Positions 55,259-64,000 of a stretch of 64,000 bases of DNA are shown here, piece by piece (position 1 is the stretch's first letter; each line of letters opens with the position of its first letter). A program made the position numbers and the translations under genes. The notes beneath the pieces were generated by a model that did no database searches, was not told where the DNA came from, and saw nothing but the letters and a program-made list of their open reading frames with translations. This DNA is from Agrobacterium vitis (GTDB lineage Bacteria; Pseudomonadota; Alphaproteobacteria; Rhizobiales; Rhizobiaceae): positions 3,303,001 to 3,367,000 of the forward strand of contig NZ_CP118259.1 of the NCBI RefSeq assembly GCF_013337045.2. Reading direction: 5' to 3'.

Positions 55259-56557
55259 TCACTCCCCTGCTTCCAAGTCTAAAAGCTCACTCTCATAACG
55301 GAAACGGCTGCGCTCCGGTGAAGGCTCACGGGCAAGTGGTTTTGTTTCGGCCAGCAGTCTGTTGGCCATTGCCGTGACACCGTCGGTGATGGCCTGCTTA
55401 CCGATGAAGCCGCCGGGGAGTTGGATGGTGGCGGTCATAGCGCGGATCAGGTGATTGAGCAGGGTGGCGTCAGGCAATTCGGGTGCCTTCCAGAAGCTGG
55501 CGAGACTTTGCTGATGGGTGAGGCCGGGTACGTCGTAGATTGCTGGCGCAAGCGCCATGACCGGGACGGCATGTTGCAACGCTGTCAGGCCGACTGTGGA
55601 ATTGACCGTCACCAGGCCTCGGCTCGCCCTTATCAGGGCGGTCAGGTCACCGCCGTCGATCACATCGATCTGATGGGCAATGCCGCAGCGCGCAGCCATG
55701 CGGGCAATGTCTGATGACCAGTCACGCAGACCGTTGTCGATTGGATGGGTCTTGAACAGCAACCTGCTGCCGGATGGCGCGTGGCGGGCAAAGGAACGGA
55801 TCACGGCTTGCAGGATGCGAAACAAGTCGCCCATCGGCGCATGGCGGCGGATCTGGTAATCCCCCGGCAATTGGAGCGGAAAAAGATAGAAGTCGAATTC
55901 TCTGTCCGTCGCCAGATAGCGTTGTTGCAGGCGCAATGCTTGCGCCTTTCGGCGGCGTGCGGTTAGGCCTTTGCTGATCCATCCGCTATATTCCACGACG
56001 GGATGGACAGGGCCATGCGCCTTGTAATGCGGATGCAGCAGCCAGCCGAGCGCGACATTCGGAATATGATAGATCAAGTCGTAAAGCGCATAGGTGAGAA
56101 AGCTGGAGGGATAGGGACTGCGCGGCTGAGGAGCCTCGACGCCCTGCGCCAATGCCACGATTGCCTGCGGATCGACGGGAAAACGCGACTGGCTGGACAT
56201 GCCGAACGGCTCCACCGTCAACCAGTCGGGCCGCAGATAGCCATGTTCGAAAATATGGGCGCGCAGGCCAAGCCTGATGCATAGCGTAACGGCGGCAGCA
56301 TGTTTGGGGCGGCCATCGCCCAGCATCAGCACATCGGTAATGCCGTGACGCAGAATGAGCCGTTCAAGAAAGCCGGGCCAGGCATCATCCCGGCCACGAA
56401 AAAAATCAAAAGGCCATTTTTTCCAGAAAATGACATCACCTGAACAAAAATTGACCTTACGCACGGCTACGTCGCGCGTTTCCAATGCTCTTGCGAGCGC
56501 TGGGAGAAACGGCGAGGCCGGGCCTTGGAGAAACAGAAATGTGCGTCGCTTTGTCAC
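55259..56557 (-). CDS. KpsS-type capsule polysaccharide glycosyltransferase (copy 1)
   Basis: A 432-residue protein of the KpsS/RkpJ family, which adds Kdo to the lipid anchor of capsular (K-antigen) polysaccharides at the inner face of the membrane. Conserved parts are FLFLQGPASPFLPALARALE, EHGYLRPDWLTVEPFGM, LQLPGDYQIRRHAPM, LLFKTHPIDNG and VTVNSTVGLTAL. GTG at 56557 is preferred because the protein then aligns with its neighbour; the frame continues to a TTG at 56617 that overlaps a TATAAT. It is divergent from a second KpsS gene. Its end abuts the tRNA remnant, seven bases away. Confidence 0.88.
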   Translation of the reverse strand: MTKRRTFLFLQGPASPFLPALARALETRDVAVRKVNFCSGDVIFWKKWPFDFFRGRDDAWPGFLERLILRHGITDVLMLGDGRPKHAAAVTLCIRLGLRAHIFEHGYLRPDWLTVEPFGMSSQSRFPVDPQAIVALAQGVEAPQPRSPYPSSFLTYALYDLIYHIPNVALGWLLHPHYKAHGPVHPVVEYSGWISKGLTARRRKAQALRLQQRYLATDREFDFYLFPLQLPGDYQIRRHAPMGDLFRILQAVIRSFARHAPSGSRLLFKTHPIDNGLRDWSSDIARMAARCGIAHQIDVIDGGDLTALIRASRGLVTVNSTVGLTALQHAVPVMALAPAIYDVPGLTHQQSLASFWKAPELPDATLLNHLIRAMTATIQLPGGFIGKQAITDGVTAMANRLLAETKPLAREPSPERSRFRYESELLDLEAGE

Positions 56558-56692
56558 TCGATATAAACGATTCTCTAACGAATCCCTGCCTTCTGTGGTG
56601 TTTAAGTCATACGACAAAATTATAACATGGCCTATAAGAGCCGTTGAATTGAAAACCTTGCGTGGAAATTGAGACGAGGGGTCCCGTCCGCA

Positions 56693-58045
56693 ATGACATC
56701 ATCTGAGCCGACAAAGGCCGTATTGTTCCTTCAGGGGCCTCCCTCCATTCTCTGGACGGAATTTGCAAGAGCTTTTGAACAAGCGGGCGTAAAAACCCAT
56801 CATGTGAATTTTACGTTGGGCGATTTTCTGTTCTGGCGCAAACGCGGCGCTAAAAATTACCGCGGTTCCTTTTCCAAATGGCCAGCCTTTCTGCGGCGGC
56901 TGATTGCCGAAAAGGGCATTACCGATATCGTCTATTATGCGGACCGCCTGCCCTATCACGCCAAAGCGGCTGAAATCGGCGCTGAAATTGGGGTGCGCTG
57001 TCATGCGGTCGAATGGGGCTATCTGCGGCCGGACTGGCTGACCTTCGAGCGCGACGGCATGGGCCGCTTCTCGCATTTTCCCAATGATCCGAAGGCTATT
57101 CGCGCCATTGCCGCCAAGGTGGAAGAACCTGATATCGCGGTGAAATATCCGCATACGTTCGGACAGGAAGCCTTCAACGAAGTGATCTACAACCTGCTGA
57201 ATTTCTTCGGCAGGCCCTTCTATCCGCTCTATAACGCCGACAAATATTATTCTGCCCTGGTGGACTATCTGCCCTGGCTGCTGAAAGCGGGCGTCAAGCC
57301 TGCCCGACTGCCGGAGGGATTTCTGGAGGACGGCCAGCCGCCTTTCTATCTCGTCGCCCTGCAATTGCAGAGCGATTACCAGATCCGCGCCAATTCACCC
57401 TACCGGCATCTGCGCGACATGATGCGGCAGGTAATCGCCTCCTTCGTCAAGAATGCGCCAGCGGGTAGCAAGCTGCTGTTCAAGCAGCATCCGCTCGACA
57501 ATGGTCTGGAGCGTTGGCACAAGGTGCTTCGCCATATCGCCCGCGAGTTCAAGATCGAGGATCGCGTCGTCTTTATCGAGGAAGGCGACCTGCACGATAT
57601 TCTGCAAAAGACGGCGGGTGTTGTCATCGTCAATTCCACGGTTGGCCTTCACAGCCTGCGCGCCCAAAAGCCAACCATCGTGCTGGGCTGCGCGGTGTTT
57701 GACGTGCCGGGGCTGACCCATCAGGGCCGGCTGGATGATTTCTGGAAGCGGCCGGAGCCGGTCGATCCAGAATTGATGCGCGATCTCGTCAAGGCCCTGG
57801 CCGCGACCATTCAGATCAAGGGCGATTTCTTCAACAAGGCAGGCCGTCAGGCAGCCATTGGCGCCATGGTGCAGCGGGTTATCGAGGGAACGGTCAATAT
57901 GCCCGATGCCTTCATCGATCCGCCACCGCGGCTTACCTCGCCCAAGGGCATCCTAACCGTTCTGGGAAGACCCGTCGAACTCGATTGGGAAGAAGACGCG
58001 GCGGTGCCTGATATGACCTATGCGCGGTCCGGCCCAACCCGCTGA
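56693..58045 (+). CDS. KpsS-type capsule polysaccharide glycosyltransferase (copy 2)
   Basis: A 450-residue KpsS-like protein: VLFLQGPPSILWTEFARAFE, VEWGYLRPDWLTFERDGMG, LQLQSDYQIRANSPY, LLFKQHPLDNGLERW and VIVNSTVGLHSL. It is clearly related to copy 1 across its length but well diverged. GAGGGG lies before the ATG at 56693. Having two KpsS-like genes back to back suggests two Kdo-adding steps, or different acceptors, in capsule assembly. No other capsule genes are in the window. Confidence 0.9.
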   Translation: MTSSEPTKAVLFLQGPPSILWTEFARAFEQAGVKTHHVNFTLGDFLFWRKRGAKNYRGSFSKWPAFLRRLIAEKGITDIVYYADRLPYHAKAAEIGAEIGVRCHAVEWGYLRPDWLTFERDGMGRFSHFPNDPKAIRAIAAKVEEPDIAVKYPHTFGQEAFNEVIYNLLNFFGRPFYPLYNADKYYSALVDYLPWLLKAGVKPARLPEGFLEDGQPPFYLVALQLQSDYQIRANSPYRHLRDMMRQVIASFVKNAPAGSKLLFKQHPLDNGLERWHKVLRHIAREFKIEDRVVFIEEGDLHDILQKTAGVVIVNSTVGLHSLRAQKPTIVLGCAVFDVPGLTHQGRLDDFWKRPEPVDPELMRDLVKALAATIQIKGDFFNKAGRQAAIGAMVQRVIEGTVNMPDAFIDPPPRLTSPKGILTVLGRPVELDWEEDAAVPDMTYARSGPTR

Positions 58046-58072
58046 ATTCGCCAGTCAGGACTTCATAAAAAA

Positions 58073-58105
58073 GGGCGCGGAGTGAAAAACTCCGCGCCCT
58101 TTTTT
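58073..58105. terminator. Bidirectional terminator between the KpsS gene and purH
   Basis: GGGCGCGGAG and CTCCGCGCCC pair around TGAAAAA, with T runs on both strands. It ends the KpsS copy 2 and purH transcripts. Confidence 0.88.
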
Positions 58106-58121
58106 GACGAATAATAGCCAA

Positions 58122-59738
58122 TCAATGCCGGAAATGGCGCACGCCGGTAAAGACCATGGCGACACCGTGCTCGTCGGCGGCGGCAATCACCTCGGCATCG
58201 CGCATGGAACCGCCCGGCTGGATCACCGCCGTCGCACCGGCGGCAATTGCAGCCAGCAATCCATCGGCAAAGGGATAGAAGGCTTCGGAGGCAACGGCAG
58301 AGCCACGGGTCAGCGGCTCGGCAAGCCCCATGGCCTTGGCCGCGTCCTCGGCTTTCATCGCCGCGATGCGGGCGGAATCCACCCGGCTCATCTGGCCCGC
58401 GCCAATGCCGACGGCCTGGCCGTCCTTGGCATAAATGACAGCGTTGGATTTCACATGCTTGGCAATCTTGAAGGCCAGCTTCATGTCTTCCAGCTCGGCT
58501 GCGGTCGGCGCGCGCTTGGTAACCACCTTCAGATCCAGATCTTCCACCACCAGATTGTCGCGGCTTTGTACCAGCAGGCCACCCGATACCGTTTTGGCGG
58601 TCAGGCCCGGCGCGCGTGGGTCGGCCAGACCGCCGGTGGTCAACAGCCGCAGATTGGCCTTGCGGGCAATAATGGCCTTTGCCTCTTCCGTGACGTCAGG
58701 GGCGATGATCACTTCGGTAAACAGCTTGACGATTTCTTCGGCAGTTTCAGCGTCCAGAGTCTGGTTCAGCGCGATAATGCCGCCGAAAGCCGAAACGCTG
58801 TCGCAGGCCAGCGCCCGGCGATAGGCATCGGCCAGCGTCTTGCCGACCGCGACACCGCATGGATTGGCATGTTTGATGATGGCGCAGGCCGGGCCGTTTT
58901 CGGGCAGGAATTCCGAAACCAGCTCGAAAGCGGCATCCGTATCGTTGATATTGTTATAGGAAAGCTGCTTGCCCTGCAAAAGCGTGGCAGTTGCGACACC
59001 CGGACGCTGATCGCCATTGACGTAGAAACCGGCTTTCTGGTGCGGGTTCTCGCCATAGCGCATTTCCTCGCGCAGGCTGCCACCAATCACCCGGTTGCGA
59101 GGCGTCTCAATGGCAAGCGCCTCGGCAAACCAGTTGGAAATCGTTGCGTCATAAGCGGCGGTGCGGGCATAGGCGCGGGCAGCAAATTGCTGGCGCAGCG
59201 CATAAGGCGTGTGACAATCATCCGCTTTCAGCGCTTCCAGAAGCTGGGCATAGTCGGCGGGGTCGGTCACCACGGTGACATAGGCGTGGTTCTTGGCAGA
59301 GGCGCGGATCATCGCCGGGCCACCGATATCGATATTTTCGACCGTGGTCGGATAATCGCCGCCCGCCGCCAGAACGGCCTCGAACGGGTAAAGGTTGATG
59401 ACGGCGAGATCGATGGCCTCGATCTTGTGCGCCTGCATGGCCTTCACATGGTCTTCATCGTCGCGGATGGCAAGCAGACCGCCATGCACGGCAGGATGCA
59501 GGGTCTTGACCCGGCCATCCATGATTTCCGGAAAGCCGGTCACGTCTGACACGTCGGTTGCGGGCAGGCCTGCCTCGATCAGCGCCTTGTAGGTGCCGCC
59601 GGTTGATAGCAGCCGCACACCCATATCGTTCAAGGCCCGGGCAAGATCGACAATGCCGCTCTTGTCGAACACCGACAGCAGGGCGGTGCGAATTTGCACT
59701 CTGTCCGGAACAGGGATTTTCTTCGAGACAACAGCCAT
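58122..59738 (-). CDS. purH: Bifunctional AICAR transformylase / IMP cyclohydrolase
   Basis: PurH carries out the last two steps of IMP synthesis. The N-terminal cyclohydrolase has [31 protein letters not shown] and [17 protein letters not shown]. The C-terminal transformylase has [41 protein letters not shown] and [20 protein letters not shown] near the end. At 538 residues it is full length. The ATG at 59738 is used because GGAG lies upstream of it. The heparinase-like gene and rsmB upstream on the same strand form the usual rhizobial neighbourhood. Confidence 0.97.
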   Translation of the reverse strand: MAVVSKKIPVPDRVQIRTALLSVFDKSGIVDLARALNDMGVRLLSTGGTYKALIEAGLPATDVSDVTGFPEIMDGRVKTLHPAVHGGLLAIRDDEDHVKAMQAHKIEAIDLAVINLYPFEAVLAAGGDYPTTVENIDIGGPAMIRASAKNHAYVTVVTDPADYAQLLEALKADDCHTPYALRQQFAARAYARTAAYDATISNWFAEALAIETPRNRVIGGSLREEMRYGENPHQKAGFYVNGDQRPGVATATLLQGKQLSYNNINDTDAAFELVSEFLPENGPACAIIKHANPCGVAVGKTLADAYRRALACDSVSAFGGIIALNQTLDAETAEEIVKLFTEVIIAPDVTEEAKAIIARKANLRLLTTGGLADPRAPGLTAKTVSGGLLVQSRDNLVVEDLDLKVVTKRAPTAAELEDMKLAFKIAKHVKSNAVIYAKDGQAVGIGAGQMSRVDSARIAAMKAEDAAKAMGLAEPLTRGSAVASEAFYPFADGLLAAIAAGATAVIQPGGSMRDAEVIAAADEHGVAMVFTGVRHFRH

Positions 59739-59890
59739 GGCCTTCACTCCGAAAGAGCAATTCCTGGATGGACTTCAAAAGCATCCCAGCGGTGGAATTG
59801 CGTGAACAAAAATAGCCGATACAGCCCGCAGACCGGCGGCAAGCATGATGCCTGCCCGCCTAGCACAGCCCGTTCATGGAGGAAACAGCC

Positions 59891-61588
59891 TTATCCCTGC
59901 TTTGAAAAAAACCACCAGATTTCCGGCGTTTCCAGGACAAGCTCGATCTGCTCGGAAGCCTGAATGCCTGAAAGGCCCGCGAAAAACACGTCCTCGGCAA
60001 TGACAGGAAAGCCGGTCGGAGAGGAAAACATCCAGGTCTCGCTACCGCCATTGGCGGTCAGCCGGATGTTATGGTCATCCTCCTGGGTGAGGCGCACCGA
60101 GGGGTGAATGTGAAAACGGATGATGACCCCGCCCTTCGGCATATCGGCCAGCGGCTGTTCCTTGTCCGAGAGCAGCCGGTCATGGCCCACCAGTTTGGTA
60201 CCTGCCGCATTGAGGCGCAGATCCCGCTCGTGAAGAATGCCGAAACCCCTGAGGTAACCGTCATGGCGGGCCGTCAGATGGTCGCTGCCATCGTCACCGG
60301 CGCGGCGCATCACCTCCACCGAAGAGACGCCGCCGACAATGATCGGTCCCAAAAACCGCGAGGTCGAGATACGGAAGGAGGATTGATCGGCGATGACAAG
60401 GGTCGAATGGGCCGCCGTTGCCCGCGCCATCTGCCGGTATCGCTCTCCGGCAAAACGCGGTGTGCCGGAATTGACCACCAACCGATGGCGCCCGCAAGAC
60501 AGTTCGAACGACAGGCAACCCGCATGGGCGGTGCGGCTGACATCGCCTTTCGCAGGCACGCCGGTATCGACGAGAACGACGGCACCGCCCGCCGCCAGCC
60601 GTTGGTAATGGCTGTGCGGCAAAGCCCGGAATGGCTGGCCGCCGCTTTCGTCATAGCGCAGCACCGACATCAGATCATTGGCAAGCGTTGCCGTGGCGCC
60701 ATTGAACAGTGCCAGATCGCCATTGCTGTGGCGAAAGAACCTTATTGCGGGGAACATCCGGTCGATGGTGGAAATCAGCTTGATCGGCACATCATGACCG
60801 AGATTGACATAGGTCTGCCGCAGCGGCAGCAAATCGAACAGGATGTCGAGTGCTGCCTGCGGATTGCGGGAGATATGCCCGCCATCGGCCAATACCTGCC
60901 GCTCCAGTTCCAGGTCGAGGAAATGGGCTGCCTTGCGGATCTGGCGCGCCGAGGCCGACATGGCAATCGAGGCCATCGCCAAAGCGATACGCAGTCTCAG
61001 CCGGTCCACTCCATCGGGGGCAAGGTCGGCGCTCAGTCCGGCATAAGCCACCTGACGGCTGAGGCTTTTCAGGAAACGCCGGTAAAAGCTGCTCTCGCAA
61101 TCCTGAAGGACGACCGGCGAATGGGACAGCCAGGCAATGATCCTCTGACCCAGTACCCCAGCCTCCCAGCCGATCCCGACCCGCTTGCCGTTCAACTTGA
61201 TCCAGCTATCGACAATGGCGCGCGCATGGGCCGATGCCTCCGGCGTCTTGTTGGCGCGGATATGCCGAAGCCAGGAAAAGGAATGGAGCCTGGCGGCAAA
61301 GACCTGCGACGGCAGTTCCAGGGTGAAGGGCGAGGCGCGTCCGCATTCCAGCAAGCGTCCCGCGAGTGGAAAGCGTCCCTCGAAAATCTCTGTCGCCACA
61401 TGGGAATCCACCACCCGCAGATCGGTCGGCGCCACCAGAAGGCGAACCTGCCGACGATGCAGCCGCGAAAAAGCAGCACGTACGGGCAACCAGCCGCGCC
61501 GCTTCCATCGCCGCCAGCCTTCGCGGACGTAGAGCACCGGCAAACTCTGGCCCTGTCTCTGTGGCATTCGACATTCCGTTGCGCGCAA
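59891..61588 (-). CDS. Heparinase II/III-family protein
   Basis: A protein of up to 565 residues with the two-part plan of heparinase II/III-like lyases: a helical toroid (residues about 100-340, with RIIAWLSHSPVVLQ and ADGGHISRNPQAALDILFDL) and a C-terminal beta-sandwich (SCGRHRLVVNSGTPRF, ATAAHSTLVIADQSS). HISRNP and AHSTL hold the likely catalytic region. There is no signal peptide, so a cytoplasmic place and polysaccharide substrate are uncertain. MPQRQGQ at 61567 is an alternative start. It lies between rsmB and purH on the same strand. Confidence 0.87.
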   Translation of the reverse strand: MRATECRMPQRQGQSLPVLYVREGWRRWKRRGWLPVRAAFSRLHRRQVRLLVAPTDLRVVDSHVATEIFEGRFPLAGRLLECGRASPFTLELPSQVFAARLHSFSWLRHIRANKTPEASAHARAIVDSWIKLNGKRVGIGWEAGVLGQRIIAWLSHSPVVLQDCESSFYRRFLKSLSRQVAYAGLSADLAPDGVDRLRLRIALAMASIAMSASARQIRKAAHFLDLELERQVLADGGHISRNPQAALDILFDLLPLRQTYVNLGHDVPIKLISTIDRMFPAIRFFRHSNGDLALFNGATATLANDLMSVLRYDESGGQPFRALPHSHYQRLAAGGAVVLVDTGVPAKGDVSRTAHAGCLSFELSCGRHRLVVNSGTPRFAGERYRQMARATAAHSTLVIADQSSFRISTSRFLGPIIVGGVSSVEVMRRAGDDGSDHLTARHDGYLRGFGILHERDLRLNAAGTKLVGHDRLLSDKEQPLADMPKGGVIIRFHIHPSVRLTQEDDHNIRLTANGGSETWMFSSPTGFPVIAEDVFFAGLSGIQASEQIELVLETPEIWWFFSKQG

Positions 61589-61681
61589 TCCCGCTTTGGC
61601 CTTGCGCGATAAAAGTGTGAGGCTGACAAACCAAAATCGAAGGATGTCAGTTTATCAGCCGCCAATTATGTAAAGATTTAT

Positions 61682-63181
61682 TTAAACCCGGCGTAAACGG
61701 CAGGCATAAAAGCCATCCAGCCCGCCCGCATGGCTATCGCCGCCCGGTAACATGGCCTGCCCTGGTAACATAGCAGGCGTGGTGCGAAATTCGCCAAGCG
61801 GCGTGATCGCATCTTCCAGCCCCGGCCAGTCGGCAACCTGCATCGCAACCCGCTCCAGTTCCGGATGATCGGCCAGAACCCGAGCCACAACATCCTCGCC
61901 CTCCTGCGGATCGAGCGAGCAATTGGAAAACACGATAGAGCCACCCGGCGCCAGCAACGTCACGGCGTGGCGCAGCAACCGTTCCTGCACGCCCGCCAGC
62001 TTGACGATATCCTGCGGCCCCTTGGTGTAAAACACGTCCGGGTGCCGGCGCGTCGTACCGGTCGAAGAGCAGGGCGCATCCAGCAGCACGGCGTCAAAGC
62101 CCGGATGGTCGTCGCCCCCCGCACTGTCGTCTCCCAGAGTGAACTCCATCAGGTCCTGATGAACCAGTTGCGCTGAAAAGCCCAGCCGTTGCAGGTTGCC
62201 ATCCAGGCGCTTCAGCCGGTTGGCCGATTGTTCGACCGCCGTCACCACCGCACCCGCGGCAGCCAATTGCGCCGTCTTGCCTCCGGGTGCGGCACAGAGA
62301 TCCACGGCCCGCTTGCCTTCGATGGCCCCGAACATCCGCACGGGAAGGGCCGCCGCCGCATCCTGAACCCACCAGGCACCCTCTTCAAAGCCGGGAAGCG
62401 CTGAAACCGCACCAGCAAAGCTTGCCAGCCGGATACTGCCAGTCGGCAACACCACGCCATTGAGCTTTTCGGCCCAAATGGCAGGATCGGCCTTGACGGT
62501 CAGGTCGATAGCAGCCGGGGTCAATTGGGCCTGCGCGATCCGCCGCGCTTCCTCCTCCCCATAGACTGCGATCAACCGTTCGAAGAACCAGTCTGGCATG
62601 CAGATGACATCTTCGACATCCGCCAAGAGTGCCTGTTTTTCACGGCCAAGCCTGCGCAAAACGGCATTGACCAGCTTGGCGAACCGGCGGCTGCGCGGAT
62701 CCCGATTGGCCTGCTCGACGGCAAGATCGACGGCGGAATGATCGGGGACATCAAGGTAGACCATTTGCGCGGCGGCAACGATCAGCGAATGATAAAGCGC
62801 GCGCGCACCGTCGGGCAAAGGCGCGTCCAGCAGCCGGGCCAGCATGGCCTCGATGCGGGGCAGAAAGCGTAAGGAGGTGTTGAGAATAGCGCGTACCAGG
62901 CCACGATCGGCCTCCGACAGGGCGGCATAAGCGGGATTGCCATGGTCGCCGTCCATCATGCCATCCAGCGAGGTCTTGCGGTCGATCACCGCCGCCAACA
63001 GGCGGCTCGCGGCCATGCGCGCTTCCAGCCCCGGCTTGTCGTCATACGCTGGCCTGCGGGGTCTGTCGGACTTGTGCCTGGATTGGCCATCCTGTTTGCC
63101 AGGGGTCCCAAGGCTGGACTCCCGATGGCCGGAGGATGGTTTGCCGGTTGGAGATTTGCCGCGTCTTTCGTTCAATTCCAT
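61682..63181 (-). CDS. RsmB-type 16S rRNA (cytosine-C5)-methyltransferase
   Basis: A 499-residue RNA m5C methyltransferase. An N-terminal NusB-like helical domain (residues about 55-200) follows a disordered basic leader. The SAM site is [15 protein letters not shown], motif IV is [17 protein letters not shown], and the catalytic Cys is in [14 protein letters not shown]. The family modifies C967 of 16S rRNA. Its start overlaps the htpX stop by ten bases. A later start near residue 56 (MAASRLL) is possible. The IS insertion in htpX upstream may have cut it off from its usual promoter. Confidence 0.92.
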   Translation of the reverse strand: MELNERRGKSPTGKPSSGHRESSLGTPGKQDGQSRHKSDRPRRPAYDDKPGLEARMAASRLLAAVIDRKTSLDGMMDGDHGNPAYAALSEADRGLVRAILNTSLRFLPRIEAMLARLLDAPLPDGARALYHSLIVAAAQMVYLDVPDHSAVDLAVEQANRDPRSRRFAKLVNAVLRRLGREKQALLADVEDVICMPDWFFERLIAVYGEEEARRIAQAQLTPAAIDLTVKADPAIWAEKLNGVVLPTGSIRLASFAGAVSALPGFEEGAWWVQDAAAALPVRMFGAIEGKRAVDLCAAPGGKTAQLAAAGAVVTAVEQSANRLKRLDGNLQRLGFSAQLVHQDLMEFTLGDDSAGGDDHPGFDAVLLDAPCSSTGTTRRHPDVFYTKGPQDIVKLAGVQERLLRHAVTLLAPGGSIVFSNCSLDPQEGEDVVARVLADHPELERVAMQVADWPGLEDAITPLGEFRTTPAMLPGQAMLPGGDSHAGGLDGFYACRLRRV

Positions 63182-63734
63182 GGTCCCTTCGGGGCGTCAT
63201 TATCCTTGCCGCGCCGCCCGATTTTGGGAACGGAGCGCGTGCTTGCCCCTCCCTTAACACCCCAGGGATCATCCGTCGATCTTTCCGCGCTGCCGCCCCA
63301 CGGGCCTGAAGCCGCCGCCCTGTTTTGCTGCGGGCGATAGACATTTTCCTGACGCGCACCCATCTCCTGCGCCAGGGCTTGCAGCGCCGCGATCCGGTTG
63401 CCAGTATCTGGATGGGTGGAAAACAGGCTGTCCATTTTCTGGCCCGACAAGGGATTGATGATGAACATATGCGCTGTGGCCGGATTGCGCTCGGCCTGAT
63501 AATTGGGCTGGTGAGCGCCGGCGATTTTTGCCAGTGCCGAAGCCAGCCATAGCGGATTGCCACAGATTTCCGCGCCACGCCGGTCGGCAGCATATTCGCG
63601 GGTTCGGCTGATGGCCATCTGCACCAGCATGGCGGCAAAGGGCGCGACAATCATCGCTACAAGCGGACCGATAATGCCACCGCCATTGCCGTTTTCGTCG
63701 CGGCGACCACCGAAGAAGAAGGCAAAATTGCCTA
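63172..63734 (-). pseudogene. htpX: 3' part of htpX, cut by an insertion sequence
   Basis: The minus-strand frame reads [40 protein letters not shown] sequence (here [20 protein letters not shown]), and [15 protein letters not shown], the C-terminal half of the HtpX membrane zinc protease with its third zinc ligand Glu in REYAADR. The HExxH half is absent. The match stops at about 63734, where IS DNA begins. The rest of htpX should lie beyond the IS, outside the window. Confidence 0.85.
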
Positions 63735-64000
63735 GGCCGCACACTCATAAACCGGGTTTGCAAATCGGCCTGATTTTGATTCACTGAGGCCTTGATTTGG
63801 AGGCCTCTCATGACCCGTCGCCGGTTTGATCTCACCGATTTCGAATGGACTGTCATCCAGCCCTTGTTGCCCAACAAGCCGCGTGGGGTGCCACGTGTTG
63901 ACGACCGGCGGGTGATCAACGGCATCTTGTGGCGGTTTCGGACAGGTTCACCCTGGGCAGACGTTCCTGATCGATATGGTCCATATACAACCTGCTACAA
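63735..64000 (+). mobile_element. IS5-family insertion sequence, left part
   Basis: DNA unrelated to htpX begins near 63735 and runs off the window. It contains a transposase start at 63810. The exact left end and target duplication cannot be fixed because the right end is not visible; CCTAGG lies at the junction. Confidence 0.8.
63810..64000 (+). CDS. IS5-family transposase, N-terminal part
   Basis: From the ATG at 63810 (TTGGAGG upstream) the frame reads MTRRRFDLTDFEWTVIQPLL, then INGILWRFRTGSPWADVPDR and YGPYTTCYN, the DUF4096-type N-terminal part of IS5/IS427-group transposases. The DDE catalytic part lies outside the window. It is oriented against htpX and rsmB. Confidence 0.9.
   Translation, partial: MTRRRFDLTDFEWTVIQPLLPNKPRGVPRVDDRRVINGILWRFRTGSPWADVPDRYGPYTTCY

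Noticed and set aside
58104..59549. 481-codon plus-strand frame opposite purH
   Set aside because: Antisense shadow of purH, starting inside the terminator region.
60071..61612. 513-codon plus-strand frame opposite the heparinase-like gene
   Set aside because: Antisense shadow; low-complexity composition and no recognisable domain.

Overview
The window comes from the chromosome of a member of the Rhizobiaceae (Alphaproteobacteria), most like Agrobacterium/Allorhizobium/Rhizobium; the genus cannot be fixed from the sequence alone. Evidence is the gene order rplU-rpmA / obgE-proB-proA-nadD-rsfS-rlmH, a SAM-II riboswitch ahead of metA, thiBPQ under a TPP riboswitch, a second-type RpoH, paired KpsS-like capsule genes, and short intergenic palindromes of rhizobial style.

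Layout. 1-30.5 kb is ordinary core chromosome: aldose epimerase start, a metA-acetyltransferase-vWA operon with a MoxR ATPase upstream, rpsU, thiN, an Uup-type ABC-F ATPase, an SbmA/BacA-like transporter whose nucleotide-binding domain has lost its catalytic motifs, thiBPQ, an M48 protease, rpoH, htpG, bfd-bfr, and the rlmH-rsfS-nadD-proA-proB-obgE / rpmA-rplU cluster.

30.56-45.22 kb is a first mobile island between two tRNA-Ser(CGA) genes that each keep the same -35/-10 promoter. It holds a TIGR04141 protein overlapping an McrA-like HNH nuclease, an intact tyrosine integrase, a DUF3102-like protein next to an AT-rich inverted-repeat locus resembling an origin, a serine recombinase, a SIR2-STAND-TPR protein ending in a cold-shock-like OB fold, a decayed hsdM fragment and a GIY-YIG nuclease.

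45.22-55.25 kb is a second island running from the second tRNA-Ser to a 3'-end remnant of the same tRNA at 55.23-55.25 kb. Its core is an RNA-repair locus: RtcR (CARF + sigma-54 activator) divergent from the Ro60 homologue Rsr, then four or five tandem Y-RNA-like genes, each with a permuted tRNA-like module, then an RtcB-type RNA ligase. After it come a CobT-like relic, a small gene fused to an integrase leader, fdhA, and two integrase wrecks. One leader hairpin motif occurs five times across both islands.

55.26-64 kb returns to core-like DNA: two divergent KpsS-type glycosyltransferase genes, purH, a heparinase-like protein, an RsmB-type rRNA methyltransferase, and htpX cut by an IS5-family element that runs off the window.

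The most interesting parts are the multi-copy Y RNA array in a tRNA-integrated RNA-repair island, the SIR2-STAND-TPR-OB protein, the TIGR04141-HNH pair, the repeated integrase leader and its capture by an unrelated gene, and the dead-NBD transporter.
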